A DNA stretch of 64,000 nucleotides from Climacteris rufus (Eukaryota > Chordata > Aves > Passeriformes > Climacteridae). Shown in pieces: positions 24,241 through 36,900 of this stretch (its first letter is position 1; the number at the start of each line of letters is the position of its first letter). The stretch is from the NCBI GenBank assembly GCA_013398175.1, contig VZRZ01004325.1:511799-575798 (forward strand). Reading direction: 5' to 3'. The notes beneath the pieces were generated by a model. That model was not told where the DNA came from. It worked only from the letters and a program-made list of their open reading frames with translations, and searched no databases. A program made the position numbers and the translations under genes.

Positions 24241-24540
24241 TATGGCGAAGCAGAAGGAGCGTGTTTTGCTTTGCTTTATTTCTCTGCGTGCCCTCGCCCA
24301 GGGCCACATCGGCGGCCAGCTGCCCGCAGCCCTGCTCCCGCCGCGATCCAGCGGCGCTCCCNGAACCGGGCCGGGCCGGGCCAGCCCCGCTCCTCCCGCG
24401 GCTCCCGGGCACGGCGCTCCGAGGCGCTGGCACCGCCGGCCTCCCGGCAAACACAGGCACGGCAGAAATTCTTCCTAATACGCATTCACGCGTCTCGCTC
24501 TCCAGTGACCTTTACTCGCCGTCTCCTTGCCTGTTTAGTT
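24241..24540. promoter_or_regulatory. CpG-dense block 2 (candidate CpG island)
   Basis: About 33 CpG in 300 bp, including a repeated CCGGG motif (CCGGGCCGGGCCGGGCC at 24367-24383) and an ACGCGT site near 24488. One ambiguous base (N) sits at 24362 at the edge of the CCGGG repeat, probably a sequencing or assembly difficulty in GC-rich DNA. The 156-codon plus-strand frame at 24133-24603 and several minus-strand frames run through the N and are low-complexity Ala, Arg, Pro and Gly; I do not call them genes. With block 1 about 1 kb upstream this may form one promoter region. Confidence 0.55.
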
Positions 24541-27500
24541 AGTTTATTAGGTCCTCCTGCAGTGGTTCATCATGTTCTCGTAGTGTTGGACAAGTCTCAA
24601 TAATTGTGTCAAACTCCAGTGTTATCGGCTGAATTTTTAAGCCTCTCCTCCTGTTTGCTAACATACTAAACAGCGCTGTACCTAACGCAGTTCTTTGAGC
24701 CACCTCATTGTCAAGGCATGAAAGCCTTTTCTTCTTCTTCTTCTTTGGTGATTTTTCCTTCCCAAGTTGGTTTTGTTCCCTTTGTCACTTTTTGTGATGA
24801 AGGCTATCAGCTGTTTTTAGAAAGAGCAGTAGATTACTCAGATATGCTTGCACTTGAGGCAGTTTGTTACATTCTGAGCCTTATTTTCTTGTTTAAAATT
24901 CTGCACTATTCTCTTTCTTTGATATAATGACAGTCTGGTTCTTTTCATACTTTATTTTTGTTTTAAGAGTTTTGTTTTCCTGATGGTAAAGTTCAGTAGG
25001 GTGCAAATTTCAAGGCTGGCTCAACATGTTTTTTAAAGCAAATATTCACATAGCAGCTTCCAGCTTTCCAGCAGCTGATGGTAATGAGCAAGGATGTAGG
25101 GGTTTTTAATTAGTTACTCCAACACTTCCTTGAAAATATTTGCATGCACACAAGCCAGTTCTGGAGATCTGTTGCTCCTAAATGCAAATGTTGCAGCACT
25201 TACTGCCTTGGTAACAGTCTGTAATATTGATTTATTTTTTTACATGGGAGAATAGATGTGCTGAAATGACAGCTTAAAATCCTCTTTTGAATACAGGTGT
25301 AAATAAAATATTTGGGATCTTTGAAGACATCACCCTTAAATATTCATTTGTCTCTCCTTCAGTCCTCCTGCTTCTTGGCTCTGTTGCTTCTTTTCACAAC
25401 CAAATGGTCAAAATTTTTTTTTTTCATAGACCTAATTTCTATCCTGCATTGTGTAAGACAGTAGCATGAGTATTTTTGTTTTGGTTTCACCTGGTGGGGG
25501 TTCTTCAGCTTTGAAGATAATCGGTAAACAACTGACCATGTGAACACAAACATTTATTTTTCCTTGACTTCTGCTTTCTCTTTGTGTCAAAATATTCATA
25601 CTCTGGTGAATGCATTATGATTTTGAGGCTTTATGGTTATTAAGAACATCTAGTGTTATTCCTTGCATCATGCCAGCTGTGTGATTTCAGCCCCAGGTCC
25701 CAGACAAGCTGCAGTGTATCTTTTGTAAAGGCATTCATTCTTAGTGGAAATACATCATTTTATTACATCCACGGCTCTCAAGCACTTAATTATAACCTAA
25801 TACTTACCTTTCTTTTTAAAAGAACAGTCTTTTTTGTTTTCCCTAACATGTATTTGCCTACCTTCTCTTTCTTAATTACTTACTACTGTGGCTTTGCTCC
25901 CTAATTGCAAGTCCACTGGTGTCAGGACTTTCCCTTCCCAGCACTTCACTGACACTGTGGTGAGTTATCCATGCCCTTTTCTTGGGGGGGGACTGGTGCA
26001 GTATGTTATGTACAGGTGAGACTTCCACAGTTTTGAATAATTTAATGACTCTTCCTTGATTCCCTTGCAATATTCCAGAATCATCATTATTTGAAAATTG
26101 GATAGCCGAACTGGACATAGCAATGCTGGTCCCATCAGTGATACACACCTGTAATATCATGGTCTCCTGCATAATCATGCAAGTATTGCATTAACCTTAG
26201 CCCATAGATGGCATAGGGAATTCATGGTAAATTGATTTTCTGAAGTCCTTTTCAGTGTCACTGCATTTCAGGATATGGTATTCCATGTTGTTAGTGTGAC
26301 CTACATTCTCTCTTCTGACATATCTGACTTGGTGTCAGCCTGTATTAAAACCTTTTTAAAAATATTACTACATTTTACAAGCTGATTCAAATAGCACTTA
26401 TAACTGACCAATCCCAACCTCTCCAACAGTTATTTGACCAATTATTTTCTTTGCATACCTTTAAAGTAGACGATTAAAAAGATTTGAAGTATTTTGTCTC
26501 CTGGACAGATAAGTACATTTTCATCAATTCCTGTTCTGAATGTAGGCAAAAGGCATTTTTTAAAAAATAATAGAAGCACTGGAAATGCTACTGGATGCAC
26601 CCATATTCAGGTGTGATGATGAATAACAGTGCTTTTTGAGGTTTTAATGTTTTGCTGTTATACATTTTGAGTAGTGTTGTTCTTTAACAGGAAGTAATGC
26701 AAAAACATTCAAAAGATATTAATTCAAAATGCAAATGCAATTACTTTTTACAACCAAATATTTTGAGAAATGAAAAAATTATGTTAGCCTTGTAAAAAAA
26801 TTATGTGCTTCCCATATACTGGTTAGGCATTATGCTCTTAAGCATTATGCTATTTTTCAATATTTTTTTTAATCACAACCTGTAGGAACTTCTCCATACC
26901 ACGAGCCAGCATCAAGACTGGTTTGCACAGTCTTTCTTTGTCTTCTCCCATGACCATTCCTATGGAATGAGTTCCACAAAAGTCACTTTAAAATTCCCAC
27001 CAGAGAAGAGGCTTTATCATCCATCCTGCTGTAGGGTGGATGTTAACTGGGCTTAGGTACAAGTTCTTTATTGCTTCAGAAGGAATTTGAAACACTGATT
27101 CATTAACTAATAAGTAATAGCACACTCCACTTTTCCATCTCTGTTTGGATGCACAGGGAAAGACGTTATTTTCACACACATATTTCATGGATTTTGCCAT
27201 AGCTGCTTGTCAATTGACAGATGAACTTTTAGATTAGCAAAGCCAGCAAAACAAGAGGCACCTGCTTAACCTGTTTATTGTTTTCTTAATGATAACAGCA
27301 GAGACTTGGCATATTAGTGTTTCCTCGAAGAATATCCAAATATCCACTGACTCAAAAGATCAAAGAGAAGAGCAATGCTTTCAGCTACACTGGGCAGCCT
27401 ATGTGGGAGTATGTTCTTGCATAATTATTGACAGCTTGTCTGGATCTCTGTCACCTGCACAGGATCTGGGCACCACAGAAGGGCCAGGTTGCTTAACTCT

Positions 27501-28724
27501 ATAGGTCATTAAGGGTACTAATTCCCAGTTAGAAGGCAATTCCAGATCCCAGTGAAGTCACCTCAATTACTGGCTGCTAAATTGCTTACTGGCTGCTGTA
27601 TAAAAGCCTTTTTTTTTTTTTTAATGAGAATGTTTTGTTTCACTAGGGAAAAAAGCATGAAAAAACATATGAGCACAAGGTAGTTTGCAATGGTCACGTA
27701 GGCTGCATGAGACTCAGGCTGTGCAGGGACTGAAGTGGTCACAGACTGTGGCATCCTTGCTAGGATTTTGCCTCCTGTGAGTTATCTTTTGTTGCAAACA
27801 TGCTTTGTCTTAGTGAAGAGATGCCTGTGTGTTAGGGAGGAATGGCAGAGTTTGCCAGCACAAAGCAAGCACTGCTGAGGAGTCCAACTCCTGGTACAGG
27901 TGCTTTGGAACTGTCCAGAGGTGCAGCTGCCTCTGGAAGTGTTTTATGAAAATACTGGGCTGTTCAGCTTAAATATATCCTATTCTGTTTTCCTTCAGAA
28001 GAGAAAAAGTGTTGTGCTGACCATGCATAAGGAAACCAATCTTGCTGCTAACAGAGACATGATAATGTATGAGGTGATATTTGTTCAGCTGAGTCACTTG
28101 CAGCCAGGGATAAGTGACAGTTCTAGGAAGTAATAAGCTGTCATGTAGTGTTTCTTAAATGCATGGATTTTCTGAAACCCTGTTCAAGGGGTCAATAGCA
28201 GAGCAGATGCAATTGTCTGCTGCATCACAGAGACCTCGAGAGTCAGCTCTGCATTTCCCTTTATTTTTCATTCCCCTGAAGTGGTAAGCTTTGAGAATTT
28301 CCTCCCAGAGCAAAGGAGCTTTCACTAGATGTTGGGGGTAAGAACTGACTGGTTAGTTTTGGAAATTATCTTGTTATTGTGTTTTATTCGACCTGTTTAT
28401 TTTATTGTTTTGTTTCAACAGTTCTTTGAGGAACCAATCTGTTTATTACTATTACCATTTGTTAGCCAATGCTATTTTAATTTCTATTTGGATTTTTGTC
28501 CTAGTGGTGTACTTGCTAAGTACAATTTAGTCACAATCAAAGCTGGTCAAATCAAACTGTTCAAATTTATGTCATGCACATTTCTAATGTGCCCTCATCT
28601 TGCATCTTGTATTTGGTTGCTTTCTGTGTTTCAAAGAGATAGAACTAGGAAGGTATAGGGCAATATAACAGAGAGAGAGTAAATAATCTAGACCCTTCAG
28701 AGGATCCACTAAAGGGAAAAGGAC
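24541..28724. other. Unique noncoding sequence
   Basis: No gene or clear repeat recognised. Small simple repeats: a (TTC)n patch near 24729-24745 and a run of 14 T at 27609-27622. Open frames are at most 109 codons (28329-28658, hydrophobic because AT-rich) and have no family features. Confidence 0.55.
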
Positions 28725-29135
28725 AGAGATGTGCACAATAATGAGTGTCATGGAGAAAGTGATTAGGGAGTGACTAATGCATTGTTTCTGACAATACAGG
28801 ACCTAAGGGTGTTCCAATGTTATAATCACACAGGGAATTCAAAGCAAACTTTCGCCATGCAGGGCATAATTATTTTGTGGAACTCATTGCACAGGATGTT
28901 ACAAGTTCAAAAAAATAAGATATATTACAGACGATAGGTCCATGGGGGACTATTAACATGATGGCATTGTGGCAAGCTCCAGTTCAAAGTCCTCTAAGCA
29001 GCTGATTGCTGGAAGCTGACACAGTGTATACAGGGAATTCTGATTTGTCCTCTTTCTTATTCTTGTCCTCTAAGAATCCCCTGCTGATAGCTCAAAGACA
29101 GGACACAGGGCAAGGATGGATTTGAGTCTGACCTC
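28725..29135 (+). mobile_element. Old CR1 LINE 3' fragment
   Basis: The segment follows the 3' part of an old amniote CR1 subfamily in order: ATGAGTGTCATGGAGAAAGT, GATTAGGGAGTGACTA, CAATACAGGACCTA, TTTTGTGGAACTCATTGC, ACAGGATGTTACAAG, ACGATAGGTCCATG, GACTATTAACATGATGG, GCTGATTGCTGGAAGCTGAC, then AAGACAGGACACAGGGC near the end. These blocks correspond to the last codons of the ORF2 protein and the 3' untranslated region of elements seen in turtles and crocodiles. The copy is 5' truncated, as is usual for CR1, and heavily mutated, so it probably predates modern birds. Its exact left edge is uncertain. Confidence 0.8.
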
Positions 29136-29451
29136 CAGGGGTGTGTTCATGTACATAGCTATCTACCCAAAAGAGCATCACAGACAGCAGGGGAGTCATA
29201 GGGATACAGGATATGCTCACTGAATGAGTGACATGGTTGGTGAGGGTTTTTTTAATAGCCAGATAATGCTAAATGCCAAATCCACTGCACTTCATGCAAT
29301 TCACCTGACCTCAGTAAAGCCATTTTACATCAGCACTAAGGTACTTGTTGGTGCCCTATTGGGAAGGTGTTTTCCACAGAATGCCTGTAATCCTGGCCAT
29401 CCAGGCTGTAAGACTTTGTAAAATCTGTAGTGGCATCCTTTCTACTCACAG
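29136..29451. other. Unique noncoding sequence
   Basis: Between the old CR1 and the exon-like segment; no recognisable feature apart from a C/T-rich stretch just before 29452. Confidence 0.5.
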
Positions 29452-29565
29452 AGCCAGTTTTTCTATTAGAGGAAATCAGGGTGTACAGAGAAAGATCCCC
29501 AGCATCCAACTGTGCAGCTGAATTGTGCCAGGAGTACCCAGAGGAGGATGAGGACTGTGAAGCAG
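29452..29565 (+). other. Weak exon candidate (114 bp, symmetric phase)
   Basis: The segment follows TCCTTTCTACTCACAG (ending at 29451) and is followed by GTGAGT at 29566, both good splice contexts. It is 114 bp, a multiple of three, and both junctions fall after codon position 1, so it could be spliced in or out without a shift. Of the three frames only this one is open; its peptide includes SPASNCAAELCQEYPEEDED and has three Cys and an acidic stretch. I do not recognise the protein. Phase 1-1 exons are common in extracellular proteins, but nothing else supports that here. Chance remains likely. Confidence 0.22.
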
Positions 29566-30700
29566 GTGAGTTCTACAAAGCAGATATATTTGGCAGGACA
29601 GACCCAGCCTGGTTTGAGATGCTGAAGTAGGACAACAACACATAAGCAAGACATTGCAAGACCTCCTGGAGCAGGTGAGAGTTCATGTGTGCTCTTATCC
29701 ATTGGTAAATATGAAATATCTCCCCCTGAGTCATGAATAAGGATTCAGGAAGGATTGTGTATGGATAAGTGATCAGCATGGAAAAGGAAAAATCCAGTGG
29801 GAGAAATCCTAAAAACCGGTTTAAAGCTTCACTAACTTGGTAACATTGAGAAGTATTAAGAAAGAGAGGATGATTTCAATATAGGACACGGTGTGATAAT
29901 GCCAAGGCAAAACTACAGAGCAAATTCTATGTGATATGGTGAAATAAAAGCCAGGAAGGAAGTTAGGAAAGAGTAGTGGAGAGATTCACAAGTGCTTATG
30001 TTCACATCAGGCACAGCTGGCTGGCTGTTGCATGGACTGGACAAGGCAATAGGAGTAAGACTTTGTTGAAACACAGGGAGTGATGTAGGCAGCTTATATG
30101 TCCATGCCTGGGACTAAAAGACAAAGGGCAAAGCTTGGAGTATCAATGAAGATGGCACATTGAAAGTAAAGCTCTAGAAGGCTTCAAGAACACTTCCAAT
30201 CCCTGCCCCAGTGGTAAATGGGTGTTTGGGCAGGACTACTCAGAAAGAGGAACACATGGACCCCTCTGTGTGTTCTGAGGTGAGGGAAATTGTTTTCCTT
30301 TGGGAAGGCTGCTTTGTGAGGTCAACAGTGAGTGAATAGTGAACTCAGAAATGCTCCAGAAATGCCAGGTTTCTGAAAGACTTGCTCTAGTGTCAGTCAG
30401 AAGAGGACAGTGTTTCTCATCTGTTCCTAAGTAAGGAGGGAACACAGCTGTACCCTGTCTCTGTCTAGAGATGCCGACTTTCTCCTCAGAAAAGGAGGAT
30501 AAATGTTTTCTGCTGAGATACTTAACAGTATGGCATAAACTCATCTCTCACAATTTAAATTCAGCAGACAAAGATGGTCCCAAGTGGGCAAGTATCAGGT
30601 GTAGAAGAGACTTTTTTGAAATTCTTTTGCTTTGGCAAGAATTGATGGATGAAATTTATTTGTCGTTTGTCTTTTTGTCGTTTGGTTTGTCTTTGTTAGA
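29566..30700. other. Unique noncoding sequence
   Basis: No gene supported. A TTTGTC-rich patch (30659-30697) lies directly at the 3' end of the following CR1 and may be its insertion target. The 114-codon plus-strand frame at 30471-30815 runs into the CR1 and is not a gene. Confidence 0.55.
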
Positions 30701-30905
30701 TAGAATCACAGAATCATTTGGGTTTGAAGGGACCTTAAAGATCATCCAGTTCCTCTTGTCAGGGACACTTTCCACTAGACCAGGTTGCTCAAAGCTGCAT
30801 CCAGCCTGGCCTTGAACACTTCCAGGGATGGGGCAGCCACAGCTTCTCTGGGTAACAAGCTCAATTGTCTCACTGTCCTCATAGTGAAGAAATAGTTTTT
30901 GCCAA
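30701..30905 (-). mobile_element. CR1 LINE 3' end, antisense
   Basis: On the plus strand it begins TAGAATCACAGAATCATTTG, the reverse complement of the CR1 terminal ATTCTATGATTCTA-type repeats. It continues with GAAGGGACCTTAAAGATCAT, CACTAGACCAGGTTGCTCA, AGCCTGGCCTTGAACACTTC and CAGGGATGGGGCAGCCACAG, which match the end of the coding region and the 3' UTR of the CR1 subfamilies common in Neoaves. About 200 bp remain: a typical 5'-truncated insertion. It is younger than the other LINE remnants, judging by how well the consensus blocks are preserved. Its right edge near GTGAAGAAATAG is approximate. Confidence 0.93.
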
Positions 30906-33900
30906 ATTTATTTGCCTTGTACAAAACACACAAGTAAATATTAAATGGTACATTTATTTAAAAAATGCTTATAAACAGCTCAGGATAATATATCTGTACA
31001 TTTTATTTCTATCTTAATGGTCACATATTTATATTCTGTAAATCACATTACTCTAAGTATAATATAAATTTATTGAGTTACAGGAAATTCTGAGACTGGG
31101 TTTGAGTGCTGTAAAAAAAAACTGTGGAATACCCTTCTTCAACCATAATTCTACCAGAAGTGTCAGATAGAATGGGATCGCAAAAATTTCACTATAAAGT
31201 CTTCTAAATGCTTGTGAAAATCAAGACAATTTCCTCTGCAATAAATTCCATCTTGTGCAGAACCAAATATCTAAATTCACTAAAATTATAGAAAAGAGCA
31301 TGACTTTAATATTAAATTTCTGTAATCTCAATTGTAAGAGCCCTTTTGTACGTCAACATAATAATAATGTCTGAGATTCCTCCCCAGAAAGCACAGTTTC
31401 TCTCAAATCTTCTGTCCATTCCTGTAAAAGCAGCATCAAGATGTAATAGCCATCTGTATATGTATCTCAGCTTAAATTAGCATTTTCTATTACTGGATTC
31501 GTTTTAAAAGGACTTTCCAACAACCTATCAGATATTTAAAGAATGTACAGTACAGTTGTAATGATACAGGTTGCTTATTTATTTAACTGTTGAAGGCTCT
31601 TTCAGCTCCCCATGTCTGTTTCTATACGTACAAATTATGAGACCTTGAATAATGAACGTGTTATTTAAATTGTGCTGTGACACTACATAATGCTGAGAAG
31701 TCATTTTACACAGTTCACTATTCTCATAGTCAATGGTGCTTGACTTGATTACCAGTGCCTCATAGCTAGAGCAGATATAGGCAATGTTTTAAATTTGTTA
31801 AAAATCGGTTAGATAAAATTGTCTTGAATGAAATAGAGTAGGCTGGAGAGCTTATTCCTTCTGATAGTCTCCTAAATGGGTCTTAATTGTCATGCAAAAA
31901 ATACCCATGATAAAGTAAATTTTAATATAAAACAAAAAGAAAATAAAAGAGTAAAGGAACAGCTGAATGTTCCACCTGGTCTCTGCAAAACAATAGTGGA
32001 AGAGGCAAACCCAGCCTGACATCCTGCCTTGAGTTCCTAACCCACAATTCAGGATGACATGGTTAAGGAATTGTGCCCACAGTTATTCCTTCACGAATAA
32101 GGAAAAGGTGAGCAGAGATAAATCCTGCCTGTGCATCTCCATTGCACTGGGATCTAGCAAGTGCCTTGGTACAGCTGCAATTGACCTACCAGACCTGGTT
32201 TTGCCCTCCAATATTAATTTGTTCAGAGATGCTAGTTTGGCTTCTCAGCAATCACCATGTAGGTTGTCACGGTGCATCCTTGTAAGAGGTGCTTAGCTAG
32301 CATAGCACAGGCACATTCCTGTGTGATAAAGCACTAAGAGGTTAACTTGCAACTTCTGGGAGCCTGGGAAGGGCAGGTTTTAACAGATGGGGAGAAAAGG
32401 TTTTCTCTGAGCAGCAGAACCATGGGGGCTGCTTTGCCAGAGGTGGTGTGTTCCTTGTCACCTGCGAGCAGGTATGGCCGGTGGGCATGGCATATGCTTA
32501 GCTAGCACACTGCTCCCAAACAGCATGTGCACTCTAACACCTCACTTGTCCGCTTTTCCCCAGTGGGGGTCACTCACTTGGGTTATTCTCCTCTACTAAA
32601 ACCTGTAGGGATTTCATAATTTGGAAGTTCCTACCTTTAGACTACAAGATATACTTGAAAGGCAGTTCTGAAGCACAGACTTGTTTCAGATCAAGACAGG
32701 ATCACGCTGAAATGTCACTGAAACTGGTTCATCTTCGGAGTGTGGGAATTTTCTGGGATGCAATAAAAAGTTCAGGTGGAAACATTTTGACCCAGTGCCC
32801 ATGTAGGTTCCTAGTCCTCAGGTTTCACATCTATTTGTCAGGGCTGAATACTGTGCTGTGAGTCAGGGCTAGCTGTGCCCATGTCTCCTTTTGCTTGCAC
32901 TTACATGTCTCCTTCCTTTCCAGGCACGTGAAGTGGCATTGCTTGTGGTGCAACTGGTTTGGATACCCTCCCCTTTGCCACACATACAGAGTTTATCTGT
33001 TCTCTTTGTTACATGAACCATGGATAATCCATGCATTCTTGTTCCCACACCTTTTTGATCAATTTAACTATCTAATGAGGTCTCAGCAAAATAAAATAAT
33101 AAAAAAAATCTTTATTTCAAGATACTAGAATTCTTGTGACATGGATTTGAGGCAGTTTATGTTCAAATAGTATTTTTTAATTTGTCCTGATTCATGTGAA
33201 AGTAATTTGAATCCACATTAGTATTCTATGAACTGATCATTAACACTTTTCCACTGATTTAGTAAACATATATATTGCTTCCAAAATAAATAGAAACAGG
33301 AAAGGAGTACAGTTAGTGTAGCTGAGGCATGAAAACATGCACATTAACATGCAAGGCAAAACTCCAGTGTTGAAATGGGGCAGCACATCAAAGTTATTTT
33401 TCTGGCCATGTTTTCGCATCTCCAGAGGATGCTTAAAAACAATAGAATGAACACCCTAAAGTGTGTCTTTTAATAATTCTGCTTCATACTTCACTACAAA
33501 ATGGTGAACTGACTGTAATAAATGAATTGGCACAGCTCCCCTGAAAATAGTGGGTAGTCAGGAAAAGATGACACGGCGAAGATGAAGAACATATCCTCCA
33601 AGGGGGTTGGCTCTGAGATAGCCCATGGACATTTGCCCAGCCCTTTTGGCATGTGAGGCATCTCTGGGGCAGAGTCTGTCTGTGTCCCAGAGGAAACCCA
33701 GGCCAGCTCTGATCCAGAAGCCATGAAGCCACAGTAACACATTGCTATGCCCAAACCCATCAGCCTTCCTCAAGGCTTGAGCTGTCAGTACCGGGCTGCT
33801 GCAGCTCTGTCATGTTCAGGTCTGTGTTGGCCCATGTCCTGGGGCTGTGGTAAGCAGGTGGAAGGGCTTTGGTTGGCCTTTGCTGAGAAACACACAACCC

Positions 33901-36900
33901 TCAGCAAAGTGTAATTTATTCCTGTTCTGTCACCTGTTGCTGCATTTCACTTTAAAGAGAAGTAAGGAAATGCTCATTTCCCTCAGAAGCTGATATATTA
34001 CCTAGTAGCTATTGGGTATGAGGAAGAGGGAAACCTCCACCTCTTCCTTAGAAAAAAGGTAAGGGCCCCTTTTGGGGGATTTGTCCCGTTAGCTCACCTA
34101 ACACATTCTGCTCCACCTGTGAACTACTTACAAGACTATCAAACTTTATGATCCTCCTAGGGCTGAGGCATTAAAAAAAATGCTGAGTTGTCCAGCCATG
34201 CTAACAGCATGAGGCTTCTGAGTGTTTCCAAAATGATAGAAACGTAGAAAACTAATAGACTATAAGTGCCTCTTGCTTTGCAGACTTGAGCTCTGTTTCT
34301 TGCAAGCTCAGTCCAGGTTCTTTTTGTAGAGCTAAGTGTAAGGGATTTGCTGAATGCCATCCGACTGATACTTTGGAGAAAGCTGGGAATGGAGCATCTA
34401 TCCCCCTGCTTCTGTGGAAAATTCAACCTCAGGCAATTTGGTGAGTGAGGAGTGTTTATTGCTGGGAAGGAATATGTTAAGCCTCACCTTGTACATCTTG
34501 GGCATCATCTCTCTCTGAAACCTCCATAATAATTCCTCTGTGAAAGTTGGAGGGGTTTTTTGGTGCAATGTAGCTCTCTAAACAACTTATTTTGTGTGCA
34601 ATGGCTATACAGAAAGGAGAAGGACATCATTCTTGTATTTCTAAGACTTCTGGAATGGTCCCCATGCTGCTACAATTGCCACTGTTTCATGTGTTTCAGG
34701 ATGATTGCTGACAGCAGCCAAGGAACATTTGGCACAGCTCAAGAACAGAAGTGCAAAGGTGACAGTCTCCTTCCCTACCTGGCTGGGGCCACTTCAGGTG
34801 CATCACCTGCCAGCAGCCCCTCCTTGTCTCTGGATTCATCTGGACTTGAAAGGTACTGAGGAGGTTTGAATTCAACCTTATACCTCATGCTGGGAGAATG
34901 ATTCAGCCTAGCTCTGCTTCTACTTAGACTATTTTGCTCTAATATCTTACAAAAGATCCTGTAGGAATATGAAAGCAATAGAAAGATCTGCAGTGCAACA
35001 CTTTGATCTGTTTTCTCTATCAAATCTCTCAGGGTCAGCCTTGTCACAGCAAGGTGTATTCCAAATTTTTCCTTTCTGCTCTGGTGCATCAGTACTAATG
35101 GAGTATTCCCTTGCCAGAGAAACCAAGCACATTATTTCAAAATCTAAAATTCTGGTTCCAGGTTAAAGCAAAGATTTTTGCAAATACTGCAAACACTATT
35201 GCTGACTGGCAGCTCTGTCTCAGCTGCACATATGGAAAGACGGAAATTTTTAGTGAAGAGGCATAAAGTGCTTCTTGAAGCAGAGATGTGAGTTCACGTC
35301 AAATGAAATGTATGCAGGGGGTCATTGTTTTTGCACTGCATTATAGAAAAAGGTTCATTATAGATTATAAATAGTAATGCTATGGACCACTCTCGTGAAT
35401 TCAGTTCTAATTGGAAATGCACTGAGCAACCAAACACAATGCACCCAAGCCAGCTTCCTTAGGACTGCAGTTATCTTCTACATAAATGCATCTTTAACCA
35501 GCAGCATATAAAAAGAGCAATGATGACATCCAGAGGACAGATAGTTTAATCATAGGTACTGTAGGTATCCTCAGCAAATTTCCTGGGGATATATTCCTCA
35601 CCTATTTTTTCTGTTTAAAGTCTGTTCCTATTAAATCAGTTATTGACAGCCTGCTGAGTTCCTTTAAATCATAGTTTTTATGAAACTGACCTTGCAAAGT
35701 TGAGGGTTTCACCTCCAGTGCAAAAATTATGTGTACATGGTGAACTTCTATTAGTTTCATTATTTGTGTGTGCATTATCATTCTATGTTATCTCTGAATC
35801 CAACTGAAATGTAAAGCACTCCTTTAAGCTACTGGTAAACTTCAGGTTAATAGTTGTCTGGCTTACTTCACCTGTAAGGGCTCCTACTGTGGAACCTCTC
35901 CCTATATGTAGGTTTTTATCTAATCTGTCTTAGTAACCTTCCATACTCTGGCTTGGCAGGTTTTTTTTTGGTTTCGATTTTGTTTGCAACTGCAAGAATA
36001 TTGTCCAGGTGCACCATATGTAGAAGCCACTACATAGAAAAGCCTCTGAATTCCACAGAAATATCTATGGATGGGTGTCTATTTTACTGACAAATTTGAA
36101 GGAGATGCATTACTGATGTTAGTCTGTTAAGCACAGCTCCACAATCAGAATTTAATTGAAGCATGTTACCTATAATAGGTTCAGATATTTGTGTTCTTCA
36201 GCATTTTATAAATTCAGAAACAGATGGGCTATGACCAGGAAGCAGTGGAGAACAGACTGGCGTAAAGCAGGTTGGCTCTCTGACAAGTGCAGGTACAGCT
36301 GTGGTATGTATTTTATTCAGCATGCCCACCTACTGTATCAGCAGCCTGCCCTACCAGCAATTCAACTACAACTGACTTAATGAAGAGTAGAAGTAAGCAT
36401 GAATCCAGACTTTCCATGGATCATAATATCTGAGAACCCAGAAGAATCAACATGATGGAAATCATGCCAAGTAATTTTTTTTCTGCATCTTTATGTGCAA
36501 GAGATAACAAAAGCATTGGCATTTTGAAGAGGAAAAAAGCCCACACAAAATGCGATCAGTTTACGGTATATTAAAATACTCCCCTTTTGGTCTTCTAAAT
36601 CGTTTTGTTTTAAATTAAAGAAAGAAAACCTTAGCAAGTAGTAGCTTATAGCTTAAATCACCACAATTGTGCCAAGGAACATGATGAAGTGCTGGCTAAG
36701 GATGCCTCTGTTAGTAAAAGACAATTTATATGGGTGACAGAAGGACCAGTTTTTGAAGGTTTCGTGCAAGAGGTGTACAAAGGGTGTTTTTGCTCTGATT
36801 TGTGCCAATCTTTGCAAGTCCCATGGGGAAAGAAACTTCTGTGGCTGAAGAGGTGGTGGAAAAGAATCTTTGATCTGAACATTCCTTAACTGAGAATGTG

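Noticed and set aside
24133..24603. 156-codon frame across the second CpG block
   Set aside because: Runs through an ambiguous base and is low-complexity Ala/Pro/Arg; frames on both strands are open in this GC-rich DNA.
24776..24788. TTCCCTTTGTCAC, similar to the start of miR-204
   Set aside because: The match ends after 13 nt and the opposite arm is missing.
32290..32507. 13-bp direct repeat TGCTTAGCTAGCA, considered as possible LTR ends
   Set aside because: The copies are 205 bp apart, lack TG...CA borders in the right places, and no primer-binding site or polypurine tract is evident; palindromic TAGCTA words recur easily.
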